Shown here: in pieces, positions 43,331 through 54,478 of the stretch
Numbering within the stretch: position 1 is the first letter of the stretch
Layout of the letters: each line of letters begins with the position of its first letter
From: Schistocerca nitens
Lineage: Eukaryota > Arthropoda > Insecta > Orthoptera > Acrididae
Assembly: GCF_023898315.1 (NCBI RefSeq)
Contig: NC_064623.1
Span: forward strand, 13,591,140-13,655,139
Length of the DNA stretch: 64,000 bases
Reading direction: 5' to 3'
The notes under the pieces: generated by a model
Told to the model about the DNA's origin: nothing
What the model saw: only the letters and a program-made list of their open reading frames with translations
Database searches by the model: none
Translations under genes and position numbers: made by a program

Positions 43331-45044
43331 TAAAGCGCATGCTGGATGCTGGAAAAGTCTCGCTGTCAGAGTGTTAATTAATATAGTTTGTATGCAAGTG
43401 TGTGTAGTGATATAACAACTGGACACCAAAATGGAGACAGATAGATGGACACTAACTGAAAAATGCCGCCTGTACTGTCGCAAGCCAGCACCCAGCATTA
43501 TGCTAGCAATAATGATCTAACTTCCTGAAACCATCTGAAGATGAACCTGAAAAGGTTCAACAACCAGTTCATGGAATAAAACATAATTATTCAAAATAGT
43601 GACTGGTTGCAGTTTTGTATAACTTATTTACATTCAATATACCGTCATGGTTCTAAAATATCTGTAATGGATAAGCATAATTAGTAACTGATTTTTAACA
43701 GTTCGTTGTGTCTCTGGTGCCAACTGCTGCTCAAATTGCTGCTGCAGACACAATACAGTGCACCACAGTCATACACCAAGCAAGATAGTATTCTCTCTCA
43801 GTAGTGCCACATGGCCATGCAGAGCCTCAATCCTCTTGTGAGTGTATTTTCTTGTGACCATCGCTGTCAGCAATCGTGTACAGTGGCTACATTCCTGCCA
43901 AGTCTTTCTACAATACCATGGAAGGAAAATCCAGCGTCTCATAGCCGTATTACATGGCCTCATTCAAACTTACTGAGCTGTTGATAATGGTGTTTCTGTT
44001 GTCTAAAAGGCATCCTTGTCCTACATCAATTCATTGCATCCAGTCTCAAAGATAACAAACACTCACAATAGTTAAAGTACATATTTAAAGCAAACTTGAT
44101 TGGCTTTCATCTGACAAACATTTGCCTCTTATGCTAAGGCTCCTAGGTAAGGAATATTTGACATGGAAAAAATTGCAACTGCTAAAATGTAATTATTGTC
44201 TGCACAGTACCTCAATTTAATTTCTTTCTGTCTGACAGGTAGGGGTATCTTCACTCTTGGTGTCCATTTATCCCAGTTTTAAAATTTACCGCATGATACT
44301 CTTTATACAAAATTTCTTTTACCTACATGTTTATTGATGTACAAAAGCACATCTCTGCCAGCGTAAAACCTTGGGTACTGATATTCCCATGTTCAGTTCC
44401 TTTTCTCGGGATCATTTAGATCTGCTATGATGTACTTAAAATTATTCCAAGCTAACACACAAAGCTCATTTTATTATTAAAAATTCCACAAGGTACACAA
44501 AGCAAGGGCTGAAATTGTCACTTCATCCTTTGAAGAATTGATGGATTTTATGATGACAAACCTGCTAGGATATTTCAGATAATTGTTTTCTTTCCTCTGA
44601 TGTCACTCATTTTATAAAACATTTATATTGTAATATATATCCAGGTGATTTAACTTTTGACATTAGTGGAACATTGTTACATAAATACAATCTAATTTTC
44701 ATGTCTGCTACTCATGTTATTTGCCTAGCACCATTTATCTGTTTAGACCTGATGAAACAATATTGTTCTATTGATTATGTATCTGCACTAGAAATTAATC
44801 AATTTCTTACTAGATGGCAATGTTATCTCTGCTCGTTATGCTAGTGTTAGCACATAATACTTCAGACTGTTGCGCTGCATATGAGCAGTATTTCCGGTTA
44901 TCTTCCCCCAAAAAGCGTGACATGCCTGTCATGCTGAGCGTGTGTATGGTGTGCGAAAATTACATCCCTGTGTCCAAGTTATATTGTCACACAAGTGTTT
45001 CTCTCCTTGGCTTGTGATAGAAACATATGGGAAAGAGAAGGATT
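43331..45044. other. No recognised gene
   Basis: AT-rich DNA with short open frames on both strands and no family motif. Confidence 0.35.
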
Positions 45045-46280
45045 TCACCAATAGAAACTTCTGAATAAGGACAGAGGGAACAATAGAACTGGTGCTCCTG
45101 GCAGAGAAGGAAGAAAGGAAAGTAAAAATAGATTGGTTAAGATGGAAGAAAGAAAGAAAGAAGATAGCCCCAAAAGACAGAATCCCTTACCTATAAATTT
45201 CTTATGTGTTATCTCTACTGGTGATAATCCAGTGGTCATATGGAGGCGGGATTCTGGTATCATTTGTGCCCATGCGGTATTGGTCAGAGCAACATGTTCC
45301 ACATCATCAGCCAATCTCTTTCATAACTCGCGCACAGATTGGATTATAGATACATTTTGATGTGGTTACATGTTATACCCCTTCCCATGCTAAAAACTCT
45401 TTAAAACTGTGGCTGGTAAGCTGAGGCCCATTATCAGTTAAGTCTCTCAGGTATTCCTGTATCTTTAAAATAGTTGTTTAGACAATCAACTACTGTGGTT
45501 GTATTAGTTTACTTGGAAGGATAAAGCTTTACATATTTCAACCAACATTCCACAAGCACAAAAAATAAGTCACACTCCCTCTATTCTTACGTAGTTGTAA
45601 AAAAAAAAAAAAAATAAATAAAATATGTTGGCTGCCATAAGGTCATGTAACCCTTCGGATACTGCTTGTAATTTAACCACTATTGTTTTCTTTAACCTTC
45701 TGATGTATGGGACAACTCCATAATAGTTTAATTATTTTTTGACTAAGGTTCTTAAAATAGTAAAATTTATTTGTATGTTTTATGCATTTGTGTATTCCAA
45801 AAGTCTGTAACAGTTGTGTATGAACTGTATTAATCCATCCTCAGCACAATGAGTTATGCATAATTTCCAAGATGGAGTGTGTAAATGTGGTTCCTAAAAT
45901 GAACCATCATTTATTATTCTCCATGAATGTTGTTCTGATGGCACCAGGTAACCTTGTTTACGCTGTTGATATTTATCACTGAAGCAGTCATCTTTTATTC
46001 CTTGCTTGAGCTTAAGAGTCAAATTGTGTACCTTGTTATTGGTTTAGCTAATACCTAAGGAATTAATTGTATCACCTCAGGGCCATTAGTACATTCCACA
46101 TTGTTCATATCCAATGGTAGTCTGGATAATGGAACGGGAACATAGTTCTCCAACACTTTTATATAGTTAATCTGTAGTGGAAATTGCTATAAAAATAAAA
46201 CTTATCAAGTGATTATGCAGTAGTCCGCTCTCCATGAGAAAGGCTAATACTTGATGGTCAGTATATATACTTATATAACT
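45045..46280 (-). mobile_element. Gypsy-type retrotransposon relic (RNase H and integrase)
   Basis: Reverse-strand pieces appear in pol order: YTDHQVLAFLMESGLLHN (RNase H, about 46200-46265), VENYVP/LPLDMNNVEC-like sequence (about 46090-46160), then the integrase core with IQEYLRDLTDNGPQLTSHSF (about 45395-45455) and the downstream NTAWAQMIPESRLHMTTGLS (about 45225-45285). Many stops. Adjacent to a deleted mariner that may have inserted into it. Confidence 0.65.
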
Positions 46281-46281
46281 A

Positions 46282-47149
46282 TGAGGGTCGTACAACAAGT
46301 AATGCCCCAATTTTTTTTTCTCAGAAAATATTTATTGTTAAGAGTCAGAATTTGGTGACAATATACATCAACATGTCGTGTCCATATCTTGTTTTTCTTT
46401 GAAGTCTCAATCATGTTCTATGGCTGTTTGCCAACGTTGTGGAAGAGCATGTATTCCCTGCCGGTAAAAGCTCTTGTTCTGTAGGCGTAGCCATGTTTTC
46501 ACTGCATGACTGTCACTCTCGTCATCTTCAAAGTATGCTCCCCATAGAGAATCTTTAATCGGCCCAAAGAGACGGAAGTCTGATGATGCCAGGTCTGGAC
46601 TGTGTGGTGGATGAGGCAATGATGTCCAACCCAAATTGGTGATGTGTTCCCAGAGTCTCAGTCATTGCAGACACACTTCCAATGCTGACTGACAACTGTA
46701 GAGCCAGTTGTTGAGTTGTGATGTACCGGCCGGCATGAATAATGTTATCCGCATGATCCAACATGTGTGGAACAGCGGCTGTGACAGGTCGTCCTGAGCA
46801 TGGCTGATCACGGGTCTCCGTTTCTGAATCTCCTGAGGGTGTAACTTTTTTCCCTTTAGCCCAACTGTAATCCTGTCAAGGATCGCCATGCACTGCCTAC
46901 AACCATTTATGTTCACCATGGTTTCTTTTTCTGCACACAAGAATTCCATAACAGTACACTGCTTGTAATGTGAGTTGTATGTAGATGCCATTTTGATGCT
47001 TTACTAAGATTCTGCCATCTGCCAGAACAGTTCAAAACTTCACTGGCACACAGAACAAACATCAAGTGTGAAGCATCAACAAGGACATTTGCCTATGTAT
47101 ATTTAAAAAAAAAGGGAAATGAGGGGAATTACTTATTGAATGACCCTCA
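46282..47149 (-). mobile_element. Degenerate mariner-like element with both ends
   Basis: 868 bp between TA dinucleotides (46280-46281 and 47150-47151). Terminal repeats: TGAGGGTCGTACAACAAGTAA on the left and the complement of TGAGGGTCATTCAATAAGTAA on the right. Minus-strand coding includes an N-terminal piece (MASTYNSHYKQCTVMEFLCA, 46991) and a C-terminal piece with SPDLASSDFRLFGPIKDSL, where the last D of a D,D34D catalytic triad belongs. The middle is deleted or shifted. Confidence 0.8.
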
Positions 47150-47209
47150 TATTTTGAAGCCTCAAATCAAAATTTGAAATTTATTTGTACTTCAGAGTAG
47201 GTGGCAAGT

Positions 47210-47853
47210 AATGCCTTCTCTGTGGGCCACTTGTAGGGGGCTTTCCTGGGATCCATAAGTCTTCAGCCCCTGGTTTGGTTTAGATACACTGATGACCTCT
47301 TCACCATATGAACTTGTGGTGAGGCTGACCTTTTAAAATTACTGGAATCTCTAAATACATTCTCCCAATTAAATTTCACACTGTCCTATTCCGAATCCCA
47401 TGCCACTTACCTTGTTGTTGACTTCGTCCTCACTGAAAGCAAGCTACACACTTTCGTCCACATCACACCCACTAACAAACAACAGTACTTACATTTTGGC
47501 AGTTGCCATCCTTTCCATGTCAAACGTTCCCTCACATACAGCCTTGGCATTTGAGGCAAATGTATATGTTCGGATGCAGACTCCTTACAGCAAGACACCA
47601 CCACTCTCACTTCAGCCTTAAGTGGACATAACTATCCCCACAGCCTTGTTCAAAAGCAGATGTCTCAGGCCATCACATCCAATCCTGGTATTGCTGATAC
47701 CTCCAAAAAACAACTTTGGAGCACACCACTTGTCACTCACTATTATCCTGGTCTTGAATGTATCAATCAGCAACTTCGACAAGGCCATGACTTCCTAAAA
47801 TCATGCCCTGAAATGAGATACATTCTAACCCGAGATTTTGCCCACCACACTTA
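47210..47853 (+). mobile_element. Penelope-like retroelement copy 3, left part
   Basis: Degenerate RT: a YTDDLFTI-like motif near 47288, SQLNFTLSYSESHATYLVV (about 47365-47420), FVHITPTNKQQYLHFGSCHP and the YPGLECINQQLRQGHDFLKS approach to the linker. It matches the family of copies 1 and 2. It is cut at 47853 by a palindromic element and resumes at 49016. Confidence 0.75.
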
Positions 47854-49012
47854 CAGGGGAACCTCCCCATCGCACCCCCCTCAGATTTAGTTATAAATTG
47901 ACACAGTAGATAGGCCTTGAAAAACTAAACACAGATCAATCGAGAAAACAGGAAGAAGTTGTGTGGAACTATGAAAAAATAGGCAAAATATACAAACTGA
48001 GTAGTCCATGTGCGAGATATACAACATCAAGGACAATCCAAGTTGAGGAGCGCCGTGGTCCCGTGGTTAGAGTGAGCAACTGCGGAACGAGAGGTCCTTG
48101 GTTCGAGTCCTCCCTCGAGTGAAAATTTTACTTTCTTTATTTTCGCAAAGTTACGATCTGTCCGTTCATTCATTGACGTCTCTGTTCACTGTAATAAGTT
48201 TAGTGTCAGTGTTTTGCGACCGCACCGCAAAACCGTGCGATTAGTAGATGAAAGGACGTGCCTCTCCAATAGGAACCGAAAACAGTTGATCGCAAGGTCA
48301 TAGGTCAACCGATTCCTCCACAGGAAAACATGTCTGATATATTCTTTACGACACTGGTGACGGCATGTGCGTCACATGACAGGAATATGTTGTCGACCCA
48401 CCTAACTTGCACACTTGGCGAATGGGTAAAAAGATTCTTCTACCTTGCCCGATTTAGGTTTTCTTGTGGATGTGATAATCACGCCCAAAAAAGTGATGAA
48501 AACATAAGAGTTTGTCACATAAACTGCAACAAATGAATGCAACAGTTTCACAGTCACACAGTTTTCCCTGTGCTGTGTCAAAACATATGTTTTTTACGTT
48601 TTCAAATGTTTCCATGCGTAGACCATCAAATCCTGCATATGTCCAAGCAAATCTGAACATGTCCTGGAATTTTGGAGAGCGAAGTTGATTAAGGGTGAGT
48701 GCCTGAACTTTGATAATTATCTGAAAATAAAAAATTAAACTTTTCACTTGAGAGAAGATTTGAACCAAGAACCTCTCGTTCCGCAGCTGCTCATGCCAAC
48801 CACGAGACCATGGCGCTCATAAGCTGACACTCTCCTTCATGTTGCCTACCTTGCGCATGGACTACTCAGTTTGTATATTTTGCTTATTTTTTTCATATTT
48901 CCACACAACTTCTTCCTGTTTTCTCGATTGATCTGTGTTCAGTTTTTCAAGGCCTATCTCTGTGCCAACATATAACTAAATCTGAGGGGGGTGCGATGGG
49001 GAGGTTCCCTTG
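47854..49012. mobile_element. Palindromic element with tRNA-like arms, copy 1
   Basis: 1,159 bp with long terminal inverted repeats (about 190 bp: 47854-48040 versus 48850-49012), starting CAGGGGAACCTCCCCATCGC and ending as its complement. It is flanked by TTA (47851-47853 and 49013-49015). Each arm holds a tRNA-like segment: plus strand 48043-48118 (GTGGTCCCGTGGTTAGAG, GGTTCGAGTCC) and minus strand about 48755-48830. The centre is non-coding. It is nested in a PLE, whose coding region resumes at the far side. No transposase is encoded, so it must move in trans. Confidence 0.85.
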
Positions 49013-49965
49013 TTAGAATAGCTTTTCACGCCCTCCCAATCTCCACAGTATCCTTGTCAGACCCTATGCTCCTTTTACACCCATCTCCGTACCAAATGGC
49101 TTCTACCCTTGTGACTGTCCCAGATGCAAGATTTGCCCTATGCACATCCCTACCACTACTTAGTCCAGCCCTATAACTGGCAAAACATATACTATCAAAG
49201 GGAGAGCCACCTGTGAAACAGCACATCATATACCAGCTGTTCAGCCATTTACATCAGCATGACTGTCACCCGGCTGTCAGTCAGGATGAATGGGCATAGG
49301 CAGAGGGCGTAAGCAGGCAACACACATTATCCTGTTGCAGAGAATGTGTACAACATGACAGTCATGACCTCAGTGCCTGTTTCACGACATGCGTCATCTG
49401 TATTCTTCTCTCAGACACCAGTTTTTCAGAACTCTGCAGGTGGGAACCAGCACTAAAACATGACCTGGCTTTAATTTATGTTAATTCCTCCCATCTTGGC
49501 TTGTACTCACTGTAACTACTCCTTTCTTACTCCATTTTAGTTTTCTACATCTTTCACTTTCTGACTTGCCTGTTTTTCGCCATCCCCCGTCCCACCTCTG
49601 TTATGTACAATGCATTTAGCTTTTCACTCATATTAACTCATGTATGATGTTTTAGTTTTAATCTCTGTCTTGCGTATTACTCTGTCTTCCACCTTTAAGC
49701 TCTCAGGTCTTCAAATCTCATCTGGTGCAGTCCCCAACAATCATTCTTTTCTTCTCACTCCGTCCAGTAAGTCTCCTCTGATCAGGCGTTGTTTTCTAAA
49801 CTGTACCCCTTTCCCTACACCTCTCCAGTCCTGTTCCTTCACCCCTCCTCCTTCCACTTCAACTCTTCTGCCAGAAGAAGGAGCCACTGGCTCTGAAAGC
49901 TTGTAAAAGTTAAATTCTTTTGTGTGTGTGCCCCCCTGCTGCCGCTTGGTGAGTAGATAGTGGTA
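49013..49965 (+). mobile_element. Penelope-like retroelement copy 3, right part
   Basis: Resumes with the linker (FYPCDCPRCKICPMHIPTTT, about 49100-49160) and a ruined GIY-YIG region, then an SELCRWEPALKHDLA-like end (about 49425) and a pyrimidine-rich 3' UTR. The tail contains the hairpin GAGCC-act-GGCTC (49881-49893), GAAAGCTT (49895-49902) and the terminal CGCTTGGTGAGTAGATAG (to about 49962). Confidence 0.75.
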
Positions 49966-49969
49966 TATT

Positions 49970-50600
49970 ATCAAAAACTGATTATTTTCATTGTTATAAA
50001 TATCAGATGTGAAGAATTCTTGGGACTTGTAAGGGGTGATTTTGAGGTAGTGGTGGTGGATCAAGTTGGAATTATGATCGGAACTGTTCAAAGCAGGGTT
50101 GAATGTCAGGTTTCCTGTTGGAAAGTTTCTTTTATTGGGTTGCAAAATGATACTTCCAGTTCACATTACATGTTAAGTAATTCAGGAGGGGAGAGGACCT
50201 TAGATTAGAACTTGAGATACTCTACTGTTGAGATTTGAGTTATCATTCCTGTGGGAGGCAGTGGTGAAGACTGAGGGATGTTAAGAAGGTTGGCCAAGCT
50301 GGCTTTATAGGAGAGGAGTGTTGGTTTATAGTGTGCTAGAGAGCTGGAGAGGTAGATTAGGAGAATATAGGATAGCTTTTTGAGGTGAAATCTGGCATAT
50401 TGTTCCAGTTTGAAGTTGACCTTGTGGATGATACCATACGAGGAAACATGAGGGGCATATGGGGCATATAACAGTAGGATTTTGTAGAAACAGAGAAGTC
50501 TGGTGGAGTGGAAACTGGCTAATGTGGTGTGTAGAGCACAGATTAGCTGGTTAAGTGCAAGGATTTCTGTATTCAAAACTATAAAAAGGTTGGTGAATTG
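49970..50600 (-). mobile_element. Possible inverted PLE N-terminal region
   Basis: The minus-strand ORF 50576-50205 (ALNQLICALHTTLASFHSTR, YARFHLKKLSYILLIYLSSS, ANLLNIPQSSPLPPTGMITQ) is hydrophobic and helical and resembles the N-terminal segment of this PLE family as I remember it. It directly abuts the 3' end of copy 3 in the opposite direction. It could equally be an unrelated repeat. Confidence 0.35.
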
Positions 50601-51559
50601 TGGGATTACATACAGAAATACGGACTTCCAGTGTTAGGTCTTTGGTTGTGTAGGGGTTACAATATCCCATAACCTCACTAACTGTTGACCTGTACAGGAA
50701 TTGGAGGACCTCTGATGATGACTTTGAAGTTTTAGTTTCTTCAATGCTTTCGTGTAGAACAGACTGACATTTTTTATTGTGTACCAGTTTACGTAAGTAA
50801 AATGCACTATTGCACCGTATTGTGTCATATATCTATTATACCATACCTATGCCATGCAGAACTACAGAGGTAGCTCCCAGGGACAAGCAGGTTTCAAGAA
50901 ACATTGCAGAATCTTAGTTTAAACTGTTCAAAATCAGGTTTTTGAAAGGACAAAAAATAATATTTGATGGGATTTATTGTGGCAAGAGAGAAGAGTTTGA
51001 AGTGTTACAGATATTGGAAATGGCGAAAAAGATGCAGGGGGGGGGGGGACTGGAGATAGGAAAAAAGGAACACAAACATGAAAAATCGAAAAAATAGAAA
51101 AATTCAACAAAAATCGTAAGAACAAACAAGGGTTAATAAGAGGTAATGAGTGGACGAAATGCTGAAGGGCAAGTAGGAACATTAGTTACGATATGAATGT
51201 TTCTATAGGCGAAATTTTGGACACAAGGTCGCGGGTCTTTTTACGCATACAGTTCAAATGGTACAGTTACCCACAAATGATGATACATCTTAAGTTTCTT
51301 TTACAAATTATTATATCGTTGCATTCTAAGTTTAACGCACTTTCATATAGTATAAACAGGTGACTGAGTCTCATATACATGGTGGTGTCCCCACCCAGAA
51401 CTGAGGTAAGCGATGAACAAAGATGAAAAAAAACTTTCTACACGATTTCTGTCTTGTCTATCACTGATAAGAAAGTCTTGCTAGCCATCTGTATCATGGA
51501 ACTCGAAAGCTCGAATCTCAATGTGATAAATCAAAGATTACGTGCACATTCTCTTTCAG
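50601..51559. other. No recognised gene
   Basis: Purine-rich low-complexity patches, including a G-run near 51038-51048; no coding signature. Confidence 0.35.
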
Positions 51560-51850
51560 ATATCTGTCAACGAAATTAGGCTCAAAGAGGGCAGCGGAAG
51601 TGACACACCAATATCAGTGATATAGCTCTCCCTCTCTTAGGACATGCTCTGAGCTCAAACTTAATGGAGCTTATCGAACAGGAGGACTTCCTCCATGCCA
51701 ACCATCATGGATTCTGGAAACATGTACCACGTGAACCCCTGCTCATGATTTTCTCACTTGATATCCGAAAAGTCATCGACAATGCTAGTCTAGTTCGAAA
51801 ACTGCTGCATAAATTTTCAGTCGAATCTTGATAAAATTTAAAAGTGATGC
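51560..51850 (+). mobile_element. Possible LINE RT fragment
   Basis: Reads LMELIEQEDFLHANHHGFWK at about 51660-51720, then FSLDIRKVIDNASLVRKLLH with a degenerate FxLDxxKAFD-type motif A (about 51748-51810). Both resemble CR1/Jockey-like RT, but only short stretches remain. Confidence 0.3.
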
Positions 51851-52019
51851 AAAGATTGACAAATTGCATTAAATACTCAGAAACGTCAAATTGTGTACTC
51901 CACAATACACTCCTACGACTATAAAATCAATGAGACATCATCAGTCAGGTCTTACAAAATGCAACAATTTGTGAGGATATGATATGGAATCAGCGGAGTG
52001 TGCGGTGATATAGAATTTC

Positions 52020-52125
52020 CTGTCATATTAAAACAGTGTGCCAGGCCGCGACTCGAACTCTGGACCTTTGCCTTTTGCAGGCAAGTGCTCTACTAACAGA
52101 GCCACCCAAGCACGATTCACGACCC
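52020..52125 (-). mobile_element. tRNA-derived SINE-like sequence
   Basis: Reverse complement contains GGTGGCTCTGTTAGTAGAGC (A-box region) and GAGTTCGAGTCGCGG (B box) with a tRNA-like length between them, then ACACTGTTTTAATATGACA as the start of a body or tail. Both promoter boxes of RNA polymerase III are recognisable. Only the head is clear. Confidence 0.6.
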
Positions 52126-52148
52126 CTCCTCACAGCCAGATGTATCAA

Positions 52149-52250
52149 ATATGGCGGCGATGACGTCATGCAATATAATGGCATGTAGGCTTGACAACAC
52201 CGCATGACGTCATCCAAGATGGCAGTCATGACGTCATTCAAGATGGCGGA
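52149..52250. promoter_or_regulatory. Cluster of TGACGTCA and AAGATGGC sites
   Basis: Three perfect TGACGTCA palindromes (52161-52168, 52205-52212, 52229-52236) alternate with ATGGCGGCG (52151-52159), AAGATGGCAG (52216-52225) and AAGATGGCGG (52240-52249). TGACGTCA is the CREB/ATF consensus and AAGATGGC the YY1 core in animals. Whether the sites act as regulatory DNA or are simply part of a repeat cannot be told from sequence alone. Confidence 0.5.
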
Positions 52251-52333
52251 ATTTGACAGGAAGATAGGTTAGTGGAGGTAGCCCAATTGACCTAACCCCT
52301 TCCCCTCCGCTTCTCCTCACCCCTAATCCAGAG

Positions 52334-52620
52334 TATGGCGGGAAGTTCAGGACAATGCAACACACCTCTACTAATGTAAGGAAATGGCGGGAAAATAGGT
52401 CAATTGCGCTACCTCCACCTATGTAAGTCATTCGACAACCACCTCTTCCTAGGGATTGGCGGGAAGTTTGAATTTTGGAAGAAAGATGTGTCAATTGGGC
52501 TATATCTACTAACCTAAGAATATGGCAGGAAGAAAAGGGCAGTCGGGCTACCTCCTCTAACCTAAGTCATCTGATCACCTCCTCATCCTAGGAAATGGCG
52601 GGAAAAGGACTCAACCTGAA
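52334..52620 (+). repeat. Degenerate tandem array with GGCGGGAA cores
   Basis: GGCGGGAA occurs at 52337, 52386, 52458 and 52597, with GGCAGGAA at 52524; spacings are 49, 72, 66 and 73 bp. Between them CAATTGGGCTA/GCTACCTCC and CTAACCTAAGTCA blocks recur in the same order. A reversed copy of the middle block (GGTAGCCCAATTGACCTAACC) is at about 52277-52297. GGCGGGAA matches an E2F-type core. Confidence 0.6.
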
Positions 52621-52639
52621 CTGGACATAAGTCTTTATT

Positions 52640-54476
52640 TGGCATGCACTATTTATTTAAACAATTAGAGGCAGTACCACCATCAAGTGTAGTCGCCATG
52701 GGGTCTGGAGTCCAACTAACCTAGTACACACTACTGCCAACAGAGGGAGCTGTCGTCCATTCTGTGACTAACCCGAGATGGCTGTCTGGAGGGGAAAATG
52801 ACTCAGCCTGCACTGGGCTGCCAGAGAGAGGAAGGAGTGTACTTTATTTATTTTGGAACAATTTATTTAGGAATGGGTTTTAGATAGTATACTTATCACA
52901 TTGATACAAAACACAGGCTCTGACAGTCTTGGGGTCACGTCACATAGCCTACAGACCTTTAAACTACTCATAAATTAGTGAAATAACACTCTGCAGACAA
53001 ACAAACGACTCCTAAATTACAGAAATAATTCCAGTACACAGTGCACATACGTGAAAACTCCTCCTAAATAATGCAGTACACTGATGTGCAGACACAAAAT
53101 CTACTCATAAACTGTCCAAATAACGCATAGCACAGTCTACAGACCTGCTCACAAAATAATGCAACATACATGCAAGCAACATGCGCGGCCACCTCCCGCT
53201 ACCCCCTGTCCACTGGACCACACAGGAGGCTACCACACAGGCTCCCAGAAGTCGGGATGCACCGGCAACTGCCAAGCTACGCACAGGTGTCTGTTCAGGT
53301 ACCTGAAGCATGAGGTGGCGGCATCCCTTTCATACTTGGCACCTGAGAAATTCCTCTCGAAATACGTGATCACGTAGGCACTGTTGTTGATGTGACCAGA
53401 CAGTAGCGAAGACCTGTTTGCAGAGTGCAGATGCTCCAAGGGCGCGTGCATGTCAATGCCGCCACGAGCCACCGCCGGACACAGGCCAACACGAGCCATC
53501 GCGTCCACGCCACTGCTGCCTACAGCGAGCAGGTGAAAGTTGGGTCTATTTTCGGATACACAGTTAGAGTTCTTCAAGTGTTATACTGACGTCACAGAAC
53601 TCCAAGGCGCACTCAAGCTGATCCCATACCCAATATGCCCCTTGGGCAGCAGGTGTGTTTACCATTGCTGACACGATACCTGTGGATACTGACGTCACAC
53701 AATAGCACAGGGTGCATTGTATCTAGCGATTCCAACAGGAGATGTGAGCTGTGGCTACCCTTGTGCACGTACCCAGCATGGCTGATGCATCATGCAAAAT
53801 ATTCGTCCTGCTATCAATATATGTATCAGAAGCATCAAACGTTCTCACAGCTAAAAGCCTCTGCACACTCCCAAAAACGCCGTTAATCATAAAAGCATTC
53901 TTGTTGTTTGGAATGAGAGCATTCTCTAAGCACAGACAGGGGGAAATCAGAACAATTATGCAAACAGAATTCGATGCACTGTCTTACAGAAGAGAAAAAC
54001 AATGGCCGGAATTTTCGGTATCCTACAGATACAGTTCTGGAGATGTCCTAATGCCACAGTGGCAGAGTGCCGGCATCCCCGCCAGAGATGGATGGTCTGC
54101 TTCAACTTGTCTTTGAACACCTGCTTTCTCAGAACTTTCCGTACCTACCTTGCTTCCATCTTGTTTGAATCAGTTTGTATACGCTCCTATGTCCCGGCAC
54201 AAAGGATGTCTTTTGAATGAATAGAGCATTATACAGTAATTGTATTTTGTACAGATCACCATATCGCACCCACAATTAAATCCTGAAAAGTGGCCTATAG
54301 ATCGTCAAATACAGAAAGACTCTTACTCAATTACACTGCTCTCCCACTGAGGACAGAAGCTTGAATATTAGAGCGCAAAACAGATCTCCAACCCAACAAT
54401 ATATCACTGTGTACTGTGTAGATGAATTTCGTATCCTGTGCCATACAAAATCAGCCCTTTTACATCATTTGTACAT
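52640..54476. other. Unassigned region with one longer minus-strand ORF
   Basis: Between the array and the second Tc1 family. Two further GACGTCAC sites occur (53593 and 53692 region). Apart from the ORF listed separately no coding feature is recognised; an open plus-strand frame at 53751-54116 shows no family motif. Confidence 0.35.
53230..53577 (-). CDS. Unassigned ORF of 115 codons
   Basis: The minus-strand frame includes NNSAYVITYFERNFSGAKYE, RDAATSCFRYLNRHLCVAWQ and PVHPDFWEPVW before its stop. The predicted first codon is not an ATG, so the true start or upstream exon is unknown. Aromatic-rich and not low-complexity, which makes chance less likely, but no family was recognised. It might be a remnant of a larger mobile element or a virus-derived gene; this is only speculation. 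Confidence 0.3.
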   Translation of the reverse strand: MKNSNCVSENRPNFHLLAVGSSGVDAMARVGLCPAVARGGIDMHAPLEHLHSANRSSLLSGHINNSAYVITYFERNFSGAKYERDAATSCFRYLNRHLCVAWQLPVHPDFWEPVW

Positions 54477-54478
54477 AC

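Noticed and set aside
44814-45017. Small membrane-like protein (MAMLSLLVMLVLAHN...)
   Set aside because: Short, no homology signature, no splice or promoter context, within an AT-rich stretch; could be chance.
48043-48118. Functional tRNA gene
   Set aside because: It lies in the arm of a palindromic transposon, occurs twice inverted, and the stems are imperfect; more likely a SINE-type head.
47854-49012. CRISPR-like or satellite array
   Set aside because: The repeats are one inverted pair, not direct spaced repeats, and the DNA is eukaryotic.
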